A DNA stretch of 64,000 nucleotides from Bacteroides salyersiae WAL 10018 = DSM 18765 = JCM 12988 (GCF_000381365.1 NZ_KB905468.1:232001-296000), one strand, 5' to 3'. Positions 34,905 to 43,761 are shown, numbered from the stretch's first letter. The notes: generated by a model from the sequence alone, not told the origin. Numbers and translations are program-made.

Positions 34905-35066
34905 TGTGCTAATATGCCAATTAAGGAATGAAATAACAATTATCCAATAAAATGCCAATATACTAATTCAGAAATGCACCAATTTGTTTTATATCCCCTA
35001 CATAGCGCAGCCAATTGGCACATTAGCATATTGCCACATTGGCACATTATTATATTGGCACATTAT
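34905..35066. repeat. Word-repeat inverted element between ClC and fmt genes
   Basis: TGTGCTAATATGCCAATT (34905-34922) is matched on the other strand at 35013-35030 with two mismatches. The right side continues with TTGGCACATT words to 35066, 3 nt from the ClC stop. The core GCGCAGCC (35005-35012) touches the right arm, as in the recQ element. Confidence 0.7.
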
Positions 35067-35069
35067 TTC

Positions 35070-36860
35070 TTAGTCTTCCGAGAAATGCACCAGTACCTGC
35101 CGATATGAATTGAATATTTTCGACTTTGATACAAATCCTAAATACTTACCTTCTTCGTTCACCACAGGTAAATTCCATGCTTTTGTATCATCAAAAGTCT
35201 GCATTACCTGCTCCATACCATCGGTATTAAACAATTTAGCCGGCGCGGATGTCATCAATTTACTAACCGTAAAACGATGATAAAGTTCTTGTCGGAACAT
35301 TATATTCCGGATGTCATCCAACAGGACAATGCCAATCAGAACACCCTCTTTATCAGTTACCGGAAAAACATTACGGTGAGAAGAAGCTATCGCTTTCACC
35401 AATTCCCCTAAATCCATTTCCGGATGAACAGTTACAAAATCTGTTTCAACCACATTTTCCATCTTCATCAATGTGAGTACGGCACGGTCTTTATGATGAG
35501 TCAGCAACTGGCCTTTCTTTGCCAAACGCATGGAATAAATACTATGCGGCTCAAAAGCGATAATAGTCAAATAAGAACTGACGGAAACAATCATCAACGG
35601 CAAAAACAAGTCATAGCCGCCTGTCAACTCGGCAATAAGGAACACCCCTGTCAATGGGGCATGCATTACTCCACTCATCACACCCGCCATCCCCATGAGT
35701 GCGAAATTCTTTTCGGGCAAATAAGCAGAGAACTCAAAGTCATTGCTGAAATGAGAAAAGATAAACCCGGCAATACAACCCAAATAAAGCGAAGGCGCAA
35801 AAATACCACCACAACCGCCACCACCATTTGTAGCACTGGAAGCAAAAACTTTCAATAGGATAATCAAACACAAATAGACCAGCAAAAGGTTGCCATAACC
35901 ATAAAACAAAGAATTGTTCAGTACCGTATCCCAATCGGCATTACTCGTTCCATTCAGCAACAGTTCAATTGTGTCGTAACCTTCACCATAAAGCGGAGGA
36001 AAAAGAAAGATGAGTACACTCAGCATCACACCGCCTAAAGCTAATTTCTTATACGGATTGTTGAGTTTTCCAAAAACCCCTTCCACCGAATTCATGGCAC
36101 GGGTAAAATAAAGAGAAACGAGTCCGCAAAAGATTCCTAACAAAATAACGAAAGGAATACGTTCTAGCTCAAACGCCTGATCGAGATGGAATTTAAACAT
36201 GGCTTCCGTGCCGGTAACAATATAGGAAACCGTTGCAGCAGTTACGGCAGAAATAAGCAGAGGCAACAAAGACGACATCGTAAGATCGATCATCAGTACT
36301 TCCAGCGTGAACACCAGTCCTGCAATCGGCGCTTTGAAAATGCCCGCAATGGCCCCGGCAGCACCACACCCCACAAGCAGCATCAACGTACGATGTTCCA
36401 TCTTGAACACACTTCCTAAGTTAGAGCCGATGGCCGAACCTGTCAGTACAATAGGCGCTTCTGCTCCGACCGACCCGCCAAAACCGATAGTAATGGCACT
36501 GGCAATCGTAGACGACCACACATTATGGCGTTTAATACGTCCTTGCCGGCGAGAGATAGCATACAGAATCTTTGTCACCCCATGACTGATATCATCTTTC
36601 ACAATGTTCCGCACGAACCATCCCGACAAGAAGATACCCACCACCGGGTAAACCAAATAAAGGTAGTTCGCTTCCGTAGCATTGAAATTATCAGTGAGGA
36701 AATTCTGTATCGAATGGATAAAGAACTTCAAAATCAGTGCAGCAAATGCTGTGAAAATACCTACAAGAAAACTGAGAATCAGAATAAACTGTTTCTCCTT
36801 AATGTTGTTTTCACGCCAACGGATAAAACGTTGGATCAGAGTAATCTTTTCTTTTTCCAT
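35070..36860 (-). CDS. CLC-family chloride transport protein with two CBS domains
   Basis: The 596-residue protein has the CLC membrane core (about 25-430) and two CBS domains at the C-terminus (about 455-590). The gating glutamate Glu134 lies in GSVGAEAP (GREGP equivalent). The GGGCGGIFAPSLYLG segment matches the GxFxP anion motif. In the helix equivalent to Glu202-Glu203 of E. coli CLC it reads TLEVL, so Glu187 is kept but the inner proton glutamate is Val188, as in CLC channels. The GSGIP selectivity motif is replaced by SHGVT. It may thus be a channel or an unusual exchanger. It is the last gene of a tsaC-sugar transferase-ClC run; the transferase gene ends 7 nt before. Confidence 0.92.
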   Translation of the reverse strand: MEKEKITLIQRFIRWRENNIKEKQFILILSFLVGIFTAFAALILKFFIHSIQNFLTDNFNATEANYLYLVYPVVGIFLSGWFVRNIVKDDISHGVTKILYAISRRQGRIKRHNVWSSTIASAITIGFGGSVGAEAPIVLTGSAIGSNLGSVFKMEHRTLMLLVGCGAAGAIAGIFKAPIAGLVFTLEVLMIDLTMSSLLPLLISAVTAATVSYIVTGTEAMFKFHLDQAFELERIPFVILLGIFCGLVSLYFTRAMNSVEGVFGKLNNPYKKLALGGVMLSVLIFLFPPLYGEGYDTIELLLNGTSNADWDTVLNNSLFYGYGNLLLVYLCLIILLKVFASSATNGGGGCGGIFAPSLYLGCIAGFIFSHFSNDFEFSAYLPEKNFALMGMAGVMSGVMHAPLTGVFLIAELTGGYDLFLPLMIVSVSSYLTIIAFEPHSIYSMRLAKKGQLLTHHKDRAVLTLMKMENVVETDFVTVHPEMDLGELVKAIASSHRNVFPVTDKEGVLIGIVLLDDIRNIMFRQELYHRFTVSKLMTSAPAKLFNTDGMEQVMQTFDDTKAWNLPVVNEEGKYLGFVSKSKIFNSYRQVLVHFSED

Positions 36861-36867
36861 CTTATTT

Positions 36868-37437
36868 TTAAATGCCTTTGCCGATCCAAACCTCCCGGAC
36901 CGTTGCCAGCAGAATTTTGATATCGAGCCAAAAGCTATAATGTTCTAAATAATAAAGGTCGTAACGGGCACGTTCAACCATTTTCTCTGTCGTGTTAGCA
37001 TAACCGAATTTCACCATTCCCAAAGAAGTAATTCCCGGTTTCAAACGGAACACCTGTTTATAACGGGGTTCTTTCTTTAGAATCTGCTGTACGAAATAAG
37101 CACGTTCGGGGCGGGGGCCTACAATGGACATATCTCCTTTCAGCACATTCCAAAATTGTGGCAATTCATCCAGATGATGTTTACGCAACGTACGTCCGAA
37201 AGGTGTCACACGACAATCATCGGAGACAGCGAGCAAAGGAGTGCCGTCTTCGGCATCCGCCACCATCGTACGAAACTTCACCATCCGAAAAGGAATACCT
37301 CCCTTTCCCAACCGCTCCTGTTGGTAAAAAACACTACCCGTTCCCTGCATGCGGATACGAATAGCAATATAGAGCAGTAATGGCCAACACAGCAGCAACA
37401 CCAACGCCGCCACTATATAATCCATCAACTGCTTCAT
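36868..37437 (-). CDS. Sugar transferase (undecaprenyl-phosphate phosphoglycosyl transferase)
   Basis: This 189-residue protein is a small monotopic phosphoglycosyl transferase. It has one N-terminal hydrophobic segment (about 4-27), QERLGKGGIPFRMVKFRTM, the catalytic Asp-Glu pair in HHLDELPQFWNVLKGDMS, and VGPRPERAYFV. Such enzymes start glycan assembly by moving a sugar-1-phosphate from a nucleotide sugar to undecaprenyl phosphate. No glycosyltransferase or polysaccharide genes are nearby, so it stands alone between tsaC and ClC. It begins on the base after the tsaC stop, which implies coupled expression. Sugar specificity unknown. Confidence 0.9.
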   Translation of the reverse strand: MKQLMDYIVAALVLLLCWPLLLYIAIRIRMQGTGSVFYQQERLGKGGIPFRMVKFRTMVADAEDGTPLLAVSDDCRVTPFGRTLRKHHLDELPQFWNVLKGDMSIVGPRPERAYFVQQILKKEPRYKQVFRLKPGITSLGMVKFGYANTTEKMVERARYDLYYLEHYSFWLDIKILLATVREVWIGKGI

Positions 37438-38013
37438 CTATTCACGTATTATCTTTATTACCCCACCTTTTTCGAGTTTAATAATACTCGACGGCTTCGG
37501 ACGGCTCATGTCATCCTGACGAAAACCGACAACATAATCTACTTGTGATTTAACCTCATCACTTATCTCGCTGAAATTAGCTGCACCCGGTTGCCCGCTT
37601 ATATTTGCCGAGGTTGAAACAATGGCTTTGCGAAATTGCTGACAAAGGCGACGTGAAAAATCTTCACCGGTCACACGGATACCTACACTGCCATCTTCAG
37701 CAAGCAGATTGGGAGCCAAGTTACGTGCACCGGAATAGATGATAGTCAACGGCTTATCAGCAACCTCGATCAAATCCCATGCAACATCAGGAACATCCTG
37801 TACGTAGAAATCTACTTTTACGGGCGAATCGACCAATACCAGCATCGCCTTGCTGTCAGCACGCTGCTTAATCTCATATACCCTACGCACAGCATCCGGA
37901 TTGGTAGCGTCGCACCCCAATCCCCAAACGGTATCTGTAGGATAAAGGATGACTCCCCCCTCCTGCATTACCTGGCAAGCTTTTTTAATATCTTCTATCA
38001 TTTCTTGATTCAT
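37438..38013 (-). CDS. tsaC: L-threonylcarbamoyladenylate synthase (YrdC/Sua5 domain)
   Basis: The 191-residue protein makes threonylcarbamoyl-AMP for the t6A modification of tRNA. Motifs: ILYPTDTVWGLGCDA (about 20-34), KQRADSKAMLVLVDS with the conserved K-x-R, TIIYSGARNLAPNL, SVGIRVTG and STSANISGQPG. It is the short form without the Sua5 C-terminal domain. A -7 box at 38033-38040 drives it leftward, sharing a promoter region with the thioesterase gene. Confidence 0.93.
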   Translation of the reverse strand: MNQEMIEDIKKACQVMQEGGVILYPTDTVWGLGCDATNPDAVRRVYEIKQRADSKAMLVLVDSPVKVDFYVQDVPDVAWDLIEVADKPLTIIYSGARNLAPNLLAEDGSVGIRVTGEDFSRRLCQQFRKAIVSTSANISGQPGAANFSEISDEVKSQVDYVVGFRQDDMSRPKPSSIIKLEKGGVIKIIRE

Positions 38014-38032
38014 ATCTGATGAGAATAACGCG

Positions 38033-38049
38033 CAAAAATACTACTTTTG
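38033..38049. promoter_or_regulatory. Back-to-back divergent -7 elements (tsaC and thioesterase)
   Basis: CAAAAATA (38033-38040; TATTTTTG on minus) and TACTTTTG (38042-38049 on plus) are 1 bp apart and point outward, as at 24333-24350. Both match TAnnTTTG. Confidence 0.6.
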
Positions 38050-38079
38050 CATGGTAATAACAAAGTTTAAGAGAAAACA

Positions 38080-38517
38080 ATGGAAGAAATTAAATTTCGC
38101 CACACCCTGCCTATACAACTACGCTTCAATGATGTAGACAAATTCGGTCATGTCAACAACACGGTTTACTTTTCATTTTACGATCTTGGAAAAACAGAAT
38201 ATTTCGCTTCTGTCTGCCCAGGAGTAGATTGGGAAAAAGATGGTATTGTAGTAGTTCACATCGAAGCAAACTTCCTCACTCAGATTTTTGCATCGGACCG
38301 GATTGCCGTACAAACGGCCGTATCGGAAATCGGCACTAAAAGTTTCCACCTCATCCAACGGGTAATCGATGTGGAAACCGAAGAAGTAAAATGCATCTGT
38401 ACCTCCGTCATGGTAGCGTTTGATCTGGATAAGCACGAATCCAAACCACTGCCGGAAGAGTGGATAAATGCCATCTGCGAATACGAAGGAAGAGATGTAA
38501 GAAAGAAAAAAGCATAG
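38080..38517 (+). CDS. Acyl-CoA thioesterase, 4-hydroxybenzoyl-CoA thioesterase hotdog family
   Basis: This 145-residue protein has the hotdog signature LRFNDVDKFGHVNNTVYFSF near the N-terminus, with the usual Asp (FNDVD), as in YbgC/4HBT thioesterases. It should hydrolyse acyl-CoA or acyl-ACP; the substrate is unknown. Later strands (VVVHIEANFLTQIFASDRIAV) fit the family. recJ follows after 184 nt that include an 11-bp hairpin. Confidence 0.88.
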   Translation: MEEIKFRHTLPIQLRFNDVDKFGHVNNTVYFSFYDLGKTEYFASVCPGVDWEKDGIVVVHIEANFLTQIFASDRIAVQTAVSEIGTKSFHLIQRVIDVETEEVKCICTSVMVAFDLDKHESKPLPEEWINAICEYEGRDVRKKKA

Positions 38518-38563
38518 AATCTTCCGCTACCTCAAAACGTCCAACCGGACAAAGTTTCTGCAA

Positions 38564-38596
38564 AGCGAAAATATCATCCCATGAAATATTTTCGCT
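38564..38596. other. 11-bp perfect hairpin between thioesterase and recJ
   Basis: AGCGAAAATAT (38564-38574) and ATATTTTCGCT (38586-38596) form a perfect stem with an 11-nt loop. No T-run follows. It may be a processing or regulatory hairpin in the recJ leader. Confidence 0.5.
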
Positions 38597-38701
38597 ACAT
38601 TCTATCTGTGCTTCCTGTTTTTTTCGTACTTTTACAGCTTGTTGGAGAAAAGTGCTTCTCCGGCACCCTTGAGATAAGAAAAAGAAAAAACAATATATAA
38701 A

Positions 38702-40420
38702 ATGAATCACAAATGGAATTATCAACCCATCACATCAGAACAGGTAGAGATAAGCCAGACATTGGCCCAAGAGTTAGGGATTAGCCCTATCTTAGGACGA
38801 CTTTTGGTGCAGCGGGGGATTACGCGGGTACATGAAGCCCGGAAATTCTTCCGTCCGCAACTACCCGACCTGCACGATCCGTTCTTAATGAAGGATATGG
38901 ATATCGCAGTGGAACGTCTGAACAGGGCGATGGGAAAGAAAGAGCGCATTCTGATTTATGGAGATTATGACGTAGACGGTACCACAGCCGTGGCACTGGT
39001 TTATAAGTTTATCCAACAGTTTTATTCAAACTTAGACTATTACATCCCCGACCGTTACAACGAAGGTTACGGGATTTCGCGCCAAGGAGTGGATTATGCC
39101 GCCGACACCGGTGTCGGCTTGATAATCGTACTCGACTGCGGCATCAAAGCCGTTGATGAAATTGCATATGCCCGCGAAAGAGGTATTGATTTCATTATCT
39201 GCGATCATCACGTACCCGATGATGTATTGCCACCCGCCGTAGCCATTCTCAATGCAAAACGGTTGGATAATACCTATCCGTACGAACACTTATCGGGATG
39301 CGGGGTAGGTTTCAAATTTATGCAGGCATTTGCTATCAGCAACGGTATCGAATTTCATCATCTCATCCCATTGCTTGATCTCGTAGCGGTCAGTATCGCT
39401 TCGGACATCGTGCCGATTATGGGAGAAAACCGTATCTTGGCACATCACGGTCTGAAACAGCTCAACAGCAACCCCAGTGTAGGAATGAAAGCCATCATCG
39501 ATGTATGTGGTTTGGCAGAGAAGGACATTACTGTCAGTGATATCGTATTCAAAATCGGACCGCGTATCAATGCATCCGGCCGTATCCAAAACGGGAAAGA
39601 AGCAGTAGACTTGTTGACGGAAAAGGATTTCTCAATGGCTTTGGAAAAAGCCAACCAGATAAACCAATACAATGAAACCCGCAAAGACCTGGATAAAAGC
39701 ATGACGGAAGAAGCCAACCAGATCGTAGCTAACCTCGAAGGTCTGGCCGACCGCCGCTCCATCGTTCTTTACAACGAAGAATGGCACAAGGGAGTCATCG
39801 GCATTGTAGCTTCGCGACTGACGGAAATATACTATCGCCCCGCCGTAGTATTAACCCGAACCGATGATATGGCCACCGGTTCTGCCCGTTCCGTTTCCGG
39901 TTTTGATGTATACAAGGCAATAGAACACTGCCGGGATTTATTGGAAAACTTCGGAGGACACACCTATGCCGCCGGACTATCCATGAAGGTAGAAAACGTA
40001 CAGGCATTTACCCAGCGCTTTGAAGAGTTCGTTTCAAAACACATCCTTCCGGAACAGACCAGCGCTGTCATAGATATCGATGCAGAGATAGACTTTCGGG
40101 ACATCACTTCGAAATTCTTTAATGATCTGAAGAAGTTCAACCCATTCGGTCCCGATAATCAAAAACCCATATTCTGCACACATCACGTCTACGACTATGG
40201 TACAAGTAAAGTGGTAGGTCGCGATCAGGAACACATCAAGCTCGAACTGGTAGACAACAAATCGAACAATGTAATGAACGGTATTGCTTTCGGACAGAGT
40301 TCACACGTACGTTATATCAAAACCAAACGTTCGTTTGACATCTGCTACACCATCGAAGAGAATACTCATAAACGAGGTGAAGTGCAATTGCAGATTGAAG
40401 ATATAAAACCCATTGAATAA
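38702..40420 (+). CDS. recJ: Single-stranded-DNA-specific exonuclease RecJ
   Basis: RecJ degrades single-stranded DNA 5' to 3' in recombination and mismatch repair. The 572-residue protein has DHH motif I (IYGDYDVDGTTAVAL, about 83-97), the DHH triad (ICDHHVPDD, about 163-171), the DHHA1 motif (GGHTYAAGLSM, about 418-428) and a C-terminal OB-fold region (about 450-565). Length is normal. recQ follows in the same direction, a functional pair in RecFOR-type repair, with a word-repeat element between them. Confidence 0.96.
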   Translation: MNHKWNYQPITSEQVEISQTLAQELGISPILGRLLVQRGITRVHEARKFFRPQLPDLHDPFLMKDMDIAVERLNRAMGKKERILIYGDYDVDGTTAVALVYKFIQQFYSNLDYYIPDRYNEGYGISRQGVDYAADTGVGLIIVLDCGIKAVDEIAYARERGIDFIICDHHVPDDVLPPAVAILNAKRLDNTYPYEHLSGCGVGFKFMQAFAISNGIEFHHLIPLLDLVAVSIASDIVPIMGENRILAHHGLKQLNSNPSVGMKAIIDVCGLAEKDITVSDIVFKIGPRINASGRIQNGKEAVDLLTEKDFSMALEKANQINQYNETRKDLDKSMTEEANQIVANLEGLADRRSIVLYNEEWHKGVIGIVASRLTEIYYRPAVVLTRTDDMATGSARSVSGFDVYKAIEHCRDLLENFGGHTYAAGLSMKVENVQAFTQRFEEFVSKHILPEQTSAVIDIDAEIDFRDITSKFFNDLKKFNPFGPDNQKPIFCTHHVYDYGTSKVVGRDQEHIKLELVDNKSNNVMNGIAFGQSSHVRYIKTKRSFDICYTIEENTHKRGEVQLQIEDIKPIE

Positions 40421-40446
40421 CCTTATTCAGTTAAAAGCCCTTTTTC

Positions 40447-40573
40447 AGTTGAAAGTTGAGAGTTGAAAGTTGAAAATTACTATTCAGCGTGATTACGCAG
40501 CAAACTTTCAACTAAAAAAAGGCTCTTAACTAAGACGATCGCGCAGCCAACTCTCAACTCTCAACTTTCAACT
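40447..40573. repeat. Word-repeat inverted element between recJ and recQ
   Basis: A 19-bp arm starting AGTTGAAAGTTGAGAG (40447-40465) has its perfect reverse complement at 40555-40573, 7 nt before the recQ ATG. Further AAAGTTG/CAACTTT words lie inside. The interior holds CAGCGTGATTACGCAGC (40485-40501) and GCGCAGCC (40541-40548), the latter touching the right arm. The first core matches 18 of 22 positions of that in the element after nadK. Confidence 0.8.
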
Positions 40574-40579
40574 AAATAA

Positions 40580-42478
40580 ATGTTTTACCACGAAATACTC
40601 AAACAGTACTGGGGATATGACTCTTTCCGTGGCATACAGGAGGAGATCATAAAAAGTATCGGTGAAGGACGGGATACATTGGGCCTCATGCCTACGGGTG
40701 GCGGGAAATCCATTACTTTTCAAGTTCCGGCCCTTGCCAAAGACGGTCTGTGTATTGTTATAACTCCACTTATCGCCCTGATGAAAGATCAGGTGCAGAA
40801 CCTCCGGCAACGAGGAATTAAAGCCGTAGCCATTTATTCGGGCATGACCCGGCAGGAGATACTCATTGCACTCGAGAATTGTATTTTCGGTAACTATAAA
40901 TTCCTCTATATCTCTCCTGAGCGGTTGGATACGGATATCTTCAAGCAGAAACTCCGTGCCATGAAAGTCAACATGATTACTGTCGATGAAAGCCATTGTA
41001 TCTCTCAATGGGGATATGACTTCCGCCCCGCTTATCTCAAGATTGCCGATATACGCGAATTATTGCCGAGTGTTCCCTTGCTGGCCTTGACAGCCACAGC
41101 CACTCCCGATGTAGTGCAAGATATTCAAAGCCGATTGAAATTCAGAGAAAAGAATGTATTCCGCATGAGTTTCGAACGGAAAAACCTTGCCTACATCGTA
41201 CGAAAGACAGATAACAAAACCGCCGAATTATTGCATATTCTCCGCAGAATGCCGGGTAGCGCCATTATTTATGTCCGTAGTCGCCGGCGTACGAAAGAGA
41301 CGACCGAACTGTTAACCCATGAAGGCATTACTGCGGACTTCTACCATGCCGGTCTGGATAATGCCGTTAAAGATATCCGTCAGAAACGTTGGCAGGATGG
41401 CGAATGCCGGGTCATGGTGGCAACAAATGCCTTCGGGATGGGGATCGATAAACCCGATGTGCGTCTGGTGATTCACCTCGACCTTCCAGATTCTCCCGAA
41501 GCTTACTTTCAAGAAGCCGGACGCGCCGGACGTGATGGTGAAAAAGCGTATGCCGTAATCCTGTATTCAAAATCGGACAAAGTAACTCTGCACAAACGCA
41601 TCCCGGACACCTTTCCCGACAAAGATTACATAAAAAAGGTATACGAACATCTCCAATACTACTATCAGATGGCAATGGGAGATGGATTGGGCTGTACAAA
41701 AGAGTTTAATCTGGAGGAGTTTTGCCGCAAATTCAAACATTTCCCCGTACCGGCAGACAGTGCACTGAAAATACTTACCCAAGCCGGATACATAGAATAC
41801 ACCGATGAACAGGACAATGCTTCACGCATTATCTTTACCATCCGCCGTGACGAATTATATAAATTGCGCGAAATGGGAAATGAAACGGAAGCATTGGTGC
41901 AAACCATTCTCCGTTCTTATACCGGCCTCTTCACCGATTATGCCTATATCAGCGAAACAGCCCTTAGCTTGCGTACAGGATTGACACGCCAACAAATCTA
42001 TAACGTTTTAATGTCATTGTCCAAACGCCGCATCATTGATTACATTCCACGCAAAAAGACACCTTATATTATATATACGCGTGAGCGTGTCGAACTCAAC
42101 CATCTGCACATCTCCCCCGCCGTATACGAAGAACGCAAAGAGCGTTATGAAGCACGTATCCGTGCAATGGTAGATTACGTCACCTCCGAAACCGCTTGCC
42201 GCAGCCGCATGCTTCTTCGATATTTCGGTGAAAAGAATGAGAACAATTGCGGACAATGCGATGTATGTCTCAGTGGACATGCAGCCCATGAATTACCCAC
42301 CGATACTTTCGAAAAGCTGAAAAAAGAACTATTAACCATACTCCAAGAACAAGTTCTCACCCCTGCCGAAGTTGCTGAAAAAACAGAAGCAGACCGGGAC
42401 CTACTGTCACATGCCATTCAATATCTGCTCGAAGAAGGGGAGATAAAAATAAAAGACGGTATACTGAGCATCGGCTGA
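40580..42478 (+). CDS. recQ: ATP-dependent DNA helicase RecQ
   Basis: The 632-residue helicase unwinds DNA 3' to 5' in recombination repair. It has motif I MPTGGGKSITFQVPA, the DEAH-like box VDESHCISQWGYDFRP, the C-terminal helicase core with MVATNAFGMGIDKPDVR, and the RQC zinc-binding region (CRSRMLLRYFGEKN, then CGQCDVC). The C-terminus is a short winged-helix segment; no HRDC domain is seen. The right arm of the repeat element lies in the leader and could fold over the start region. Confidence 0.94.
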   Translation: MFYHEILKQYWGYDSFRGIQEEIIKSIGEGRDTLGLMPTGGGKSITFQVPALAKDGLCIVITPLIALMKDQVQNLRQRGIKAVAIYSGMTRQEILIALENCIFGNYKFLYISPERLDTDIFKQKLRAMKVNMITVDESHCISQWGYDFRPAYLKIADIRELLPSVPLLALTATATPDVVQDIQSRLKFREKNVFRMSFERKNLAYIVRKTDNKTAELLHILRRMPGSAIIYVRSRRRTKETTELLTHEGITADFYHAGLDNAVKDIRQKRWQDGECRVMVATNAFGMGIDKPDVRLVIHLDLPDSPEAYFQEAGRAGRDGEKAYAVILYSKSDKVTLHKRIPDTFPDKDYIKKVYEHLQYYYQMAMGDGLGCTKEFNLEEFCRKFKHFPVPADSALKILTQAGYIEYTDEQDNASRIIFTIRRDELYKLREMGNETEALVQTILRSYTGLFTDYAYISETALSLRTGLTRQQIYNVLMSLSKRRIIDYIPRKKTPYIIYTRERVELNHLHISPAVYEERKERYEARIRAMVDYVTSETACRSRMLLRYFGEKNENNCGQCDVCLSGHAAHELPTDTFEKLKKELLTILQEQVLTPAEVAEKTEADRDLLSHAIQYLLEEGEIKIKDGILSIG

Positions 42479-42549
42479 CGACACACACGAGAATATCCCC
42501 TCACACGAAACTCCACGCTATTCGATGCGGTAAATCAAACAAGAATTAC

Positions 42550-42557
42550 TACATTTG
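42550..42557 (+). promoter_or_regulatory. Candidate -7 element for the TPR gene
   Basis: TACATTTG fits TAnnTTTG exactly and lies 30 nt upstream of the ATG at 42588. Confidence 0.5.
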
Positions 42558-42587
42558 CAATCAATAATCTTATAAACACATATACAT

Positions 42588-43550
42588 ATGCCGAACTTCT
42601 TCAAATCATTCTTTTCGGGTAAATCCGAAGACCCGGAAAACGAGAAACAGAAAACTGCCAAAAAGAACTTTGAGATATTCAAATACGATGGATTGCGCGC
42701 CCAACGTATGGGCAGACCGGATTATGCCATAAAATGTTTTACCGAAGCCCTCGCCATAGAAGAGGATTTTGAAACACTAAGTTATCTTAGCCAACTCTAC
42801 GTGCAACTAACCGAACTGGACAAAGCCCGCGAAATACTGAACCGCATGGTGGAACTGGAGCCTACACTGACCAGCACCTATCTTGCTCTGGCCAATGTAT
42901 GCTACATGCAGGAAGACTATAAAAGCATGGAGACTGCCGCCCAAAAAGCTATCGAAATAGAAGAAGGTAACGCCATGGCACACTACCTGCTCGGTAAGGC
43001 TACACAAGGAATGAATGATGACCTCATGGCTATCGGGCACCTGACTAAAGCAATCGTTTTGAAAGATGATTTCATAGAAGCGCACCTGTTACGCGCCGAA
43101 GCCTTGGTAAAAATGAACCAACTCAAAGAAGCCGCCGAAGACATCGAAGCGGTTCTTGCCCAAAACCCGGACGACGAGGCTGCCATCCTGCTACATGGAA
43201 AACTACAGGAAGCCGAAGGAAAGCCCGAAGAAGCAGAGACCGATTATCTGAAAGTCACGGAGGTAAATCCATTCAACGAACAGGCTTACCTCTATCTCGG
43301 ACAACTCTTTATCACACAGAAGAAACTGACAGAGGCTATCAGTCTTTTCGACGAAGCAATCGAATTAAATCCCAACTTCGGAAAAGCCTATCACGAACGT
43401 GGTCGTGCCAAACTGCTGAACGGTGACAAGGACGGTTCCATCGAAGATATGAAAAAAGCTCTCGAAATCAATCCTAAGGAGGGAGAAAACGTAAACGGCC
43501 AATTCAATAATCTGGCTCCCAAACAAGAAACGATGCCCGGCATATTCTGA
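42588..43550 (+). CDS. Tetratricopeptide repeat protein
   Basis: The 320-residue protein has a charged N-terminal stretch and about seven TPR units (from about residue 40 to 305; for example AYLYLGQLFITQKKLTEAIS and GKAYHERGRAKLLNGDKDGS). There is no signal peptide or membrane segment, so it is likely cytoplasmic. TPRs mediate protein binding; the partner is unknown. It lies between recQ and the aromatic amino acid operon, with its own promoter. Confidence 0.85.
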   Translation: MPNFFKSFFSGKSEDPENEKQKTAKKNFEIFKYDGLRAQRMGRPDYAIKCFTEALAIEEDFETLSYLSQLYVQLTELDKAREILNRMVELEPTLTSTYLALANVCYMQEDYKSMETAAQKAIEIEEGNAMAHYLLGKATQGMNDDLMAIGHLTKAIVLKDDFIEAHLLRAEALVKMNQLKEAAEDIEAVLAQNPDDEAAILLHGKLQEAEGKPEEAETDYLKVTEVNPFNEQAYLYLGQLFITQKKLTEAISLFDEAIELNPNFGKAYHERGRAKLLNGDKDGSIEDMKKALEINPKEGENVNGQFNNLAPKQETMPGIF

Positions 43551-43761
43551 TGCCTCGTACCTCCATTCGGAAAGCTACGACAAGTGGCGAGAACATTAAA
43601 TAAAAAAGAGAGGAAGCTTTGACAAATAGCCATATCACTGCGGCGGCAAGGCAAAAAACAAACATATTCTTAGGAAAATGCAAAAAAAACTCTCTTTTTG
43701 CTTGTGTTTAAAAGAAAAGTATTACATTTGTCCCCGAATTAAAACAGAAACAACTGTTAGT
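43551..43761 (+). promoter_or_regulatory. Intergenic region with promoter of the aromatic amino acid operon
   Basis: No gene is seen. TTTG (43697-43700) and the -7 box TACATTTG (43723-43730) are spaced by 22 bp, close to the Bacteroides -33/-7 layout. Transcription would begin near 43738, about 25 nt before the leader peptide ATG and 200 nt before pheA. Confidence 0.65.

Noticed and set aside
43681..43705. AAAAA/TTTTT hairpin as the terminator of the TPR gene
   Set aside because: The stem is only about six A-T-rich pairs, and the TTTTTG part overlaps the -33 region of the aromatic operon promoter.
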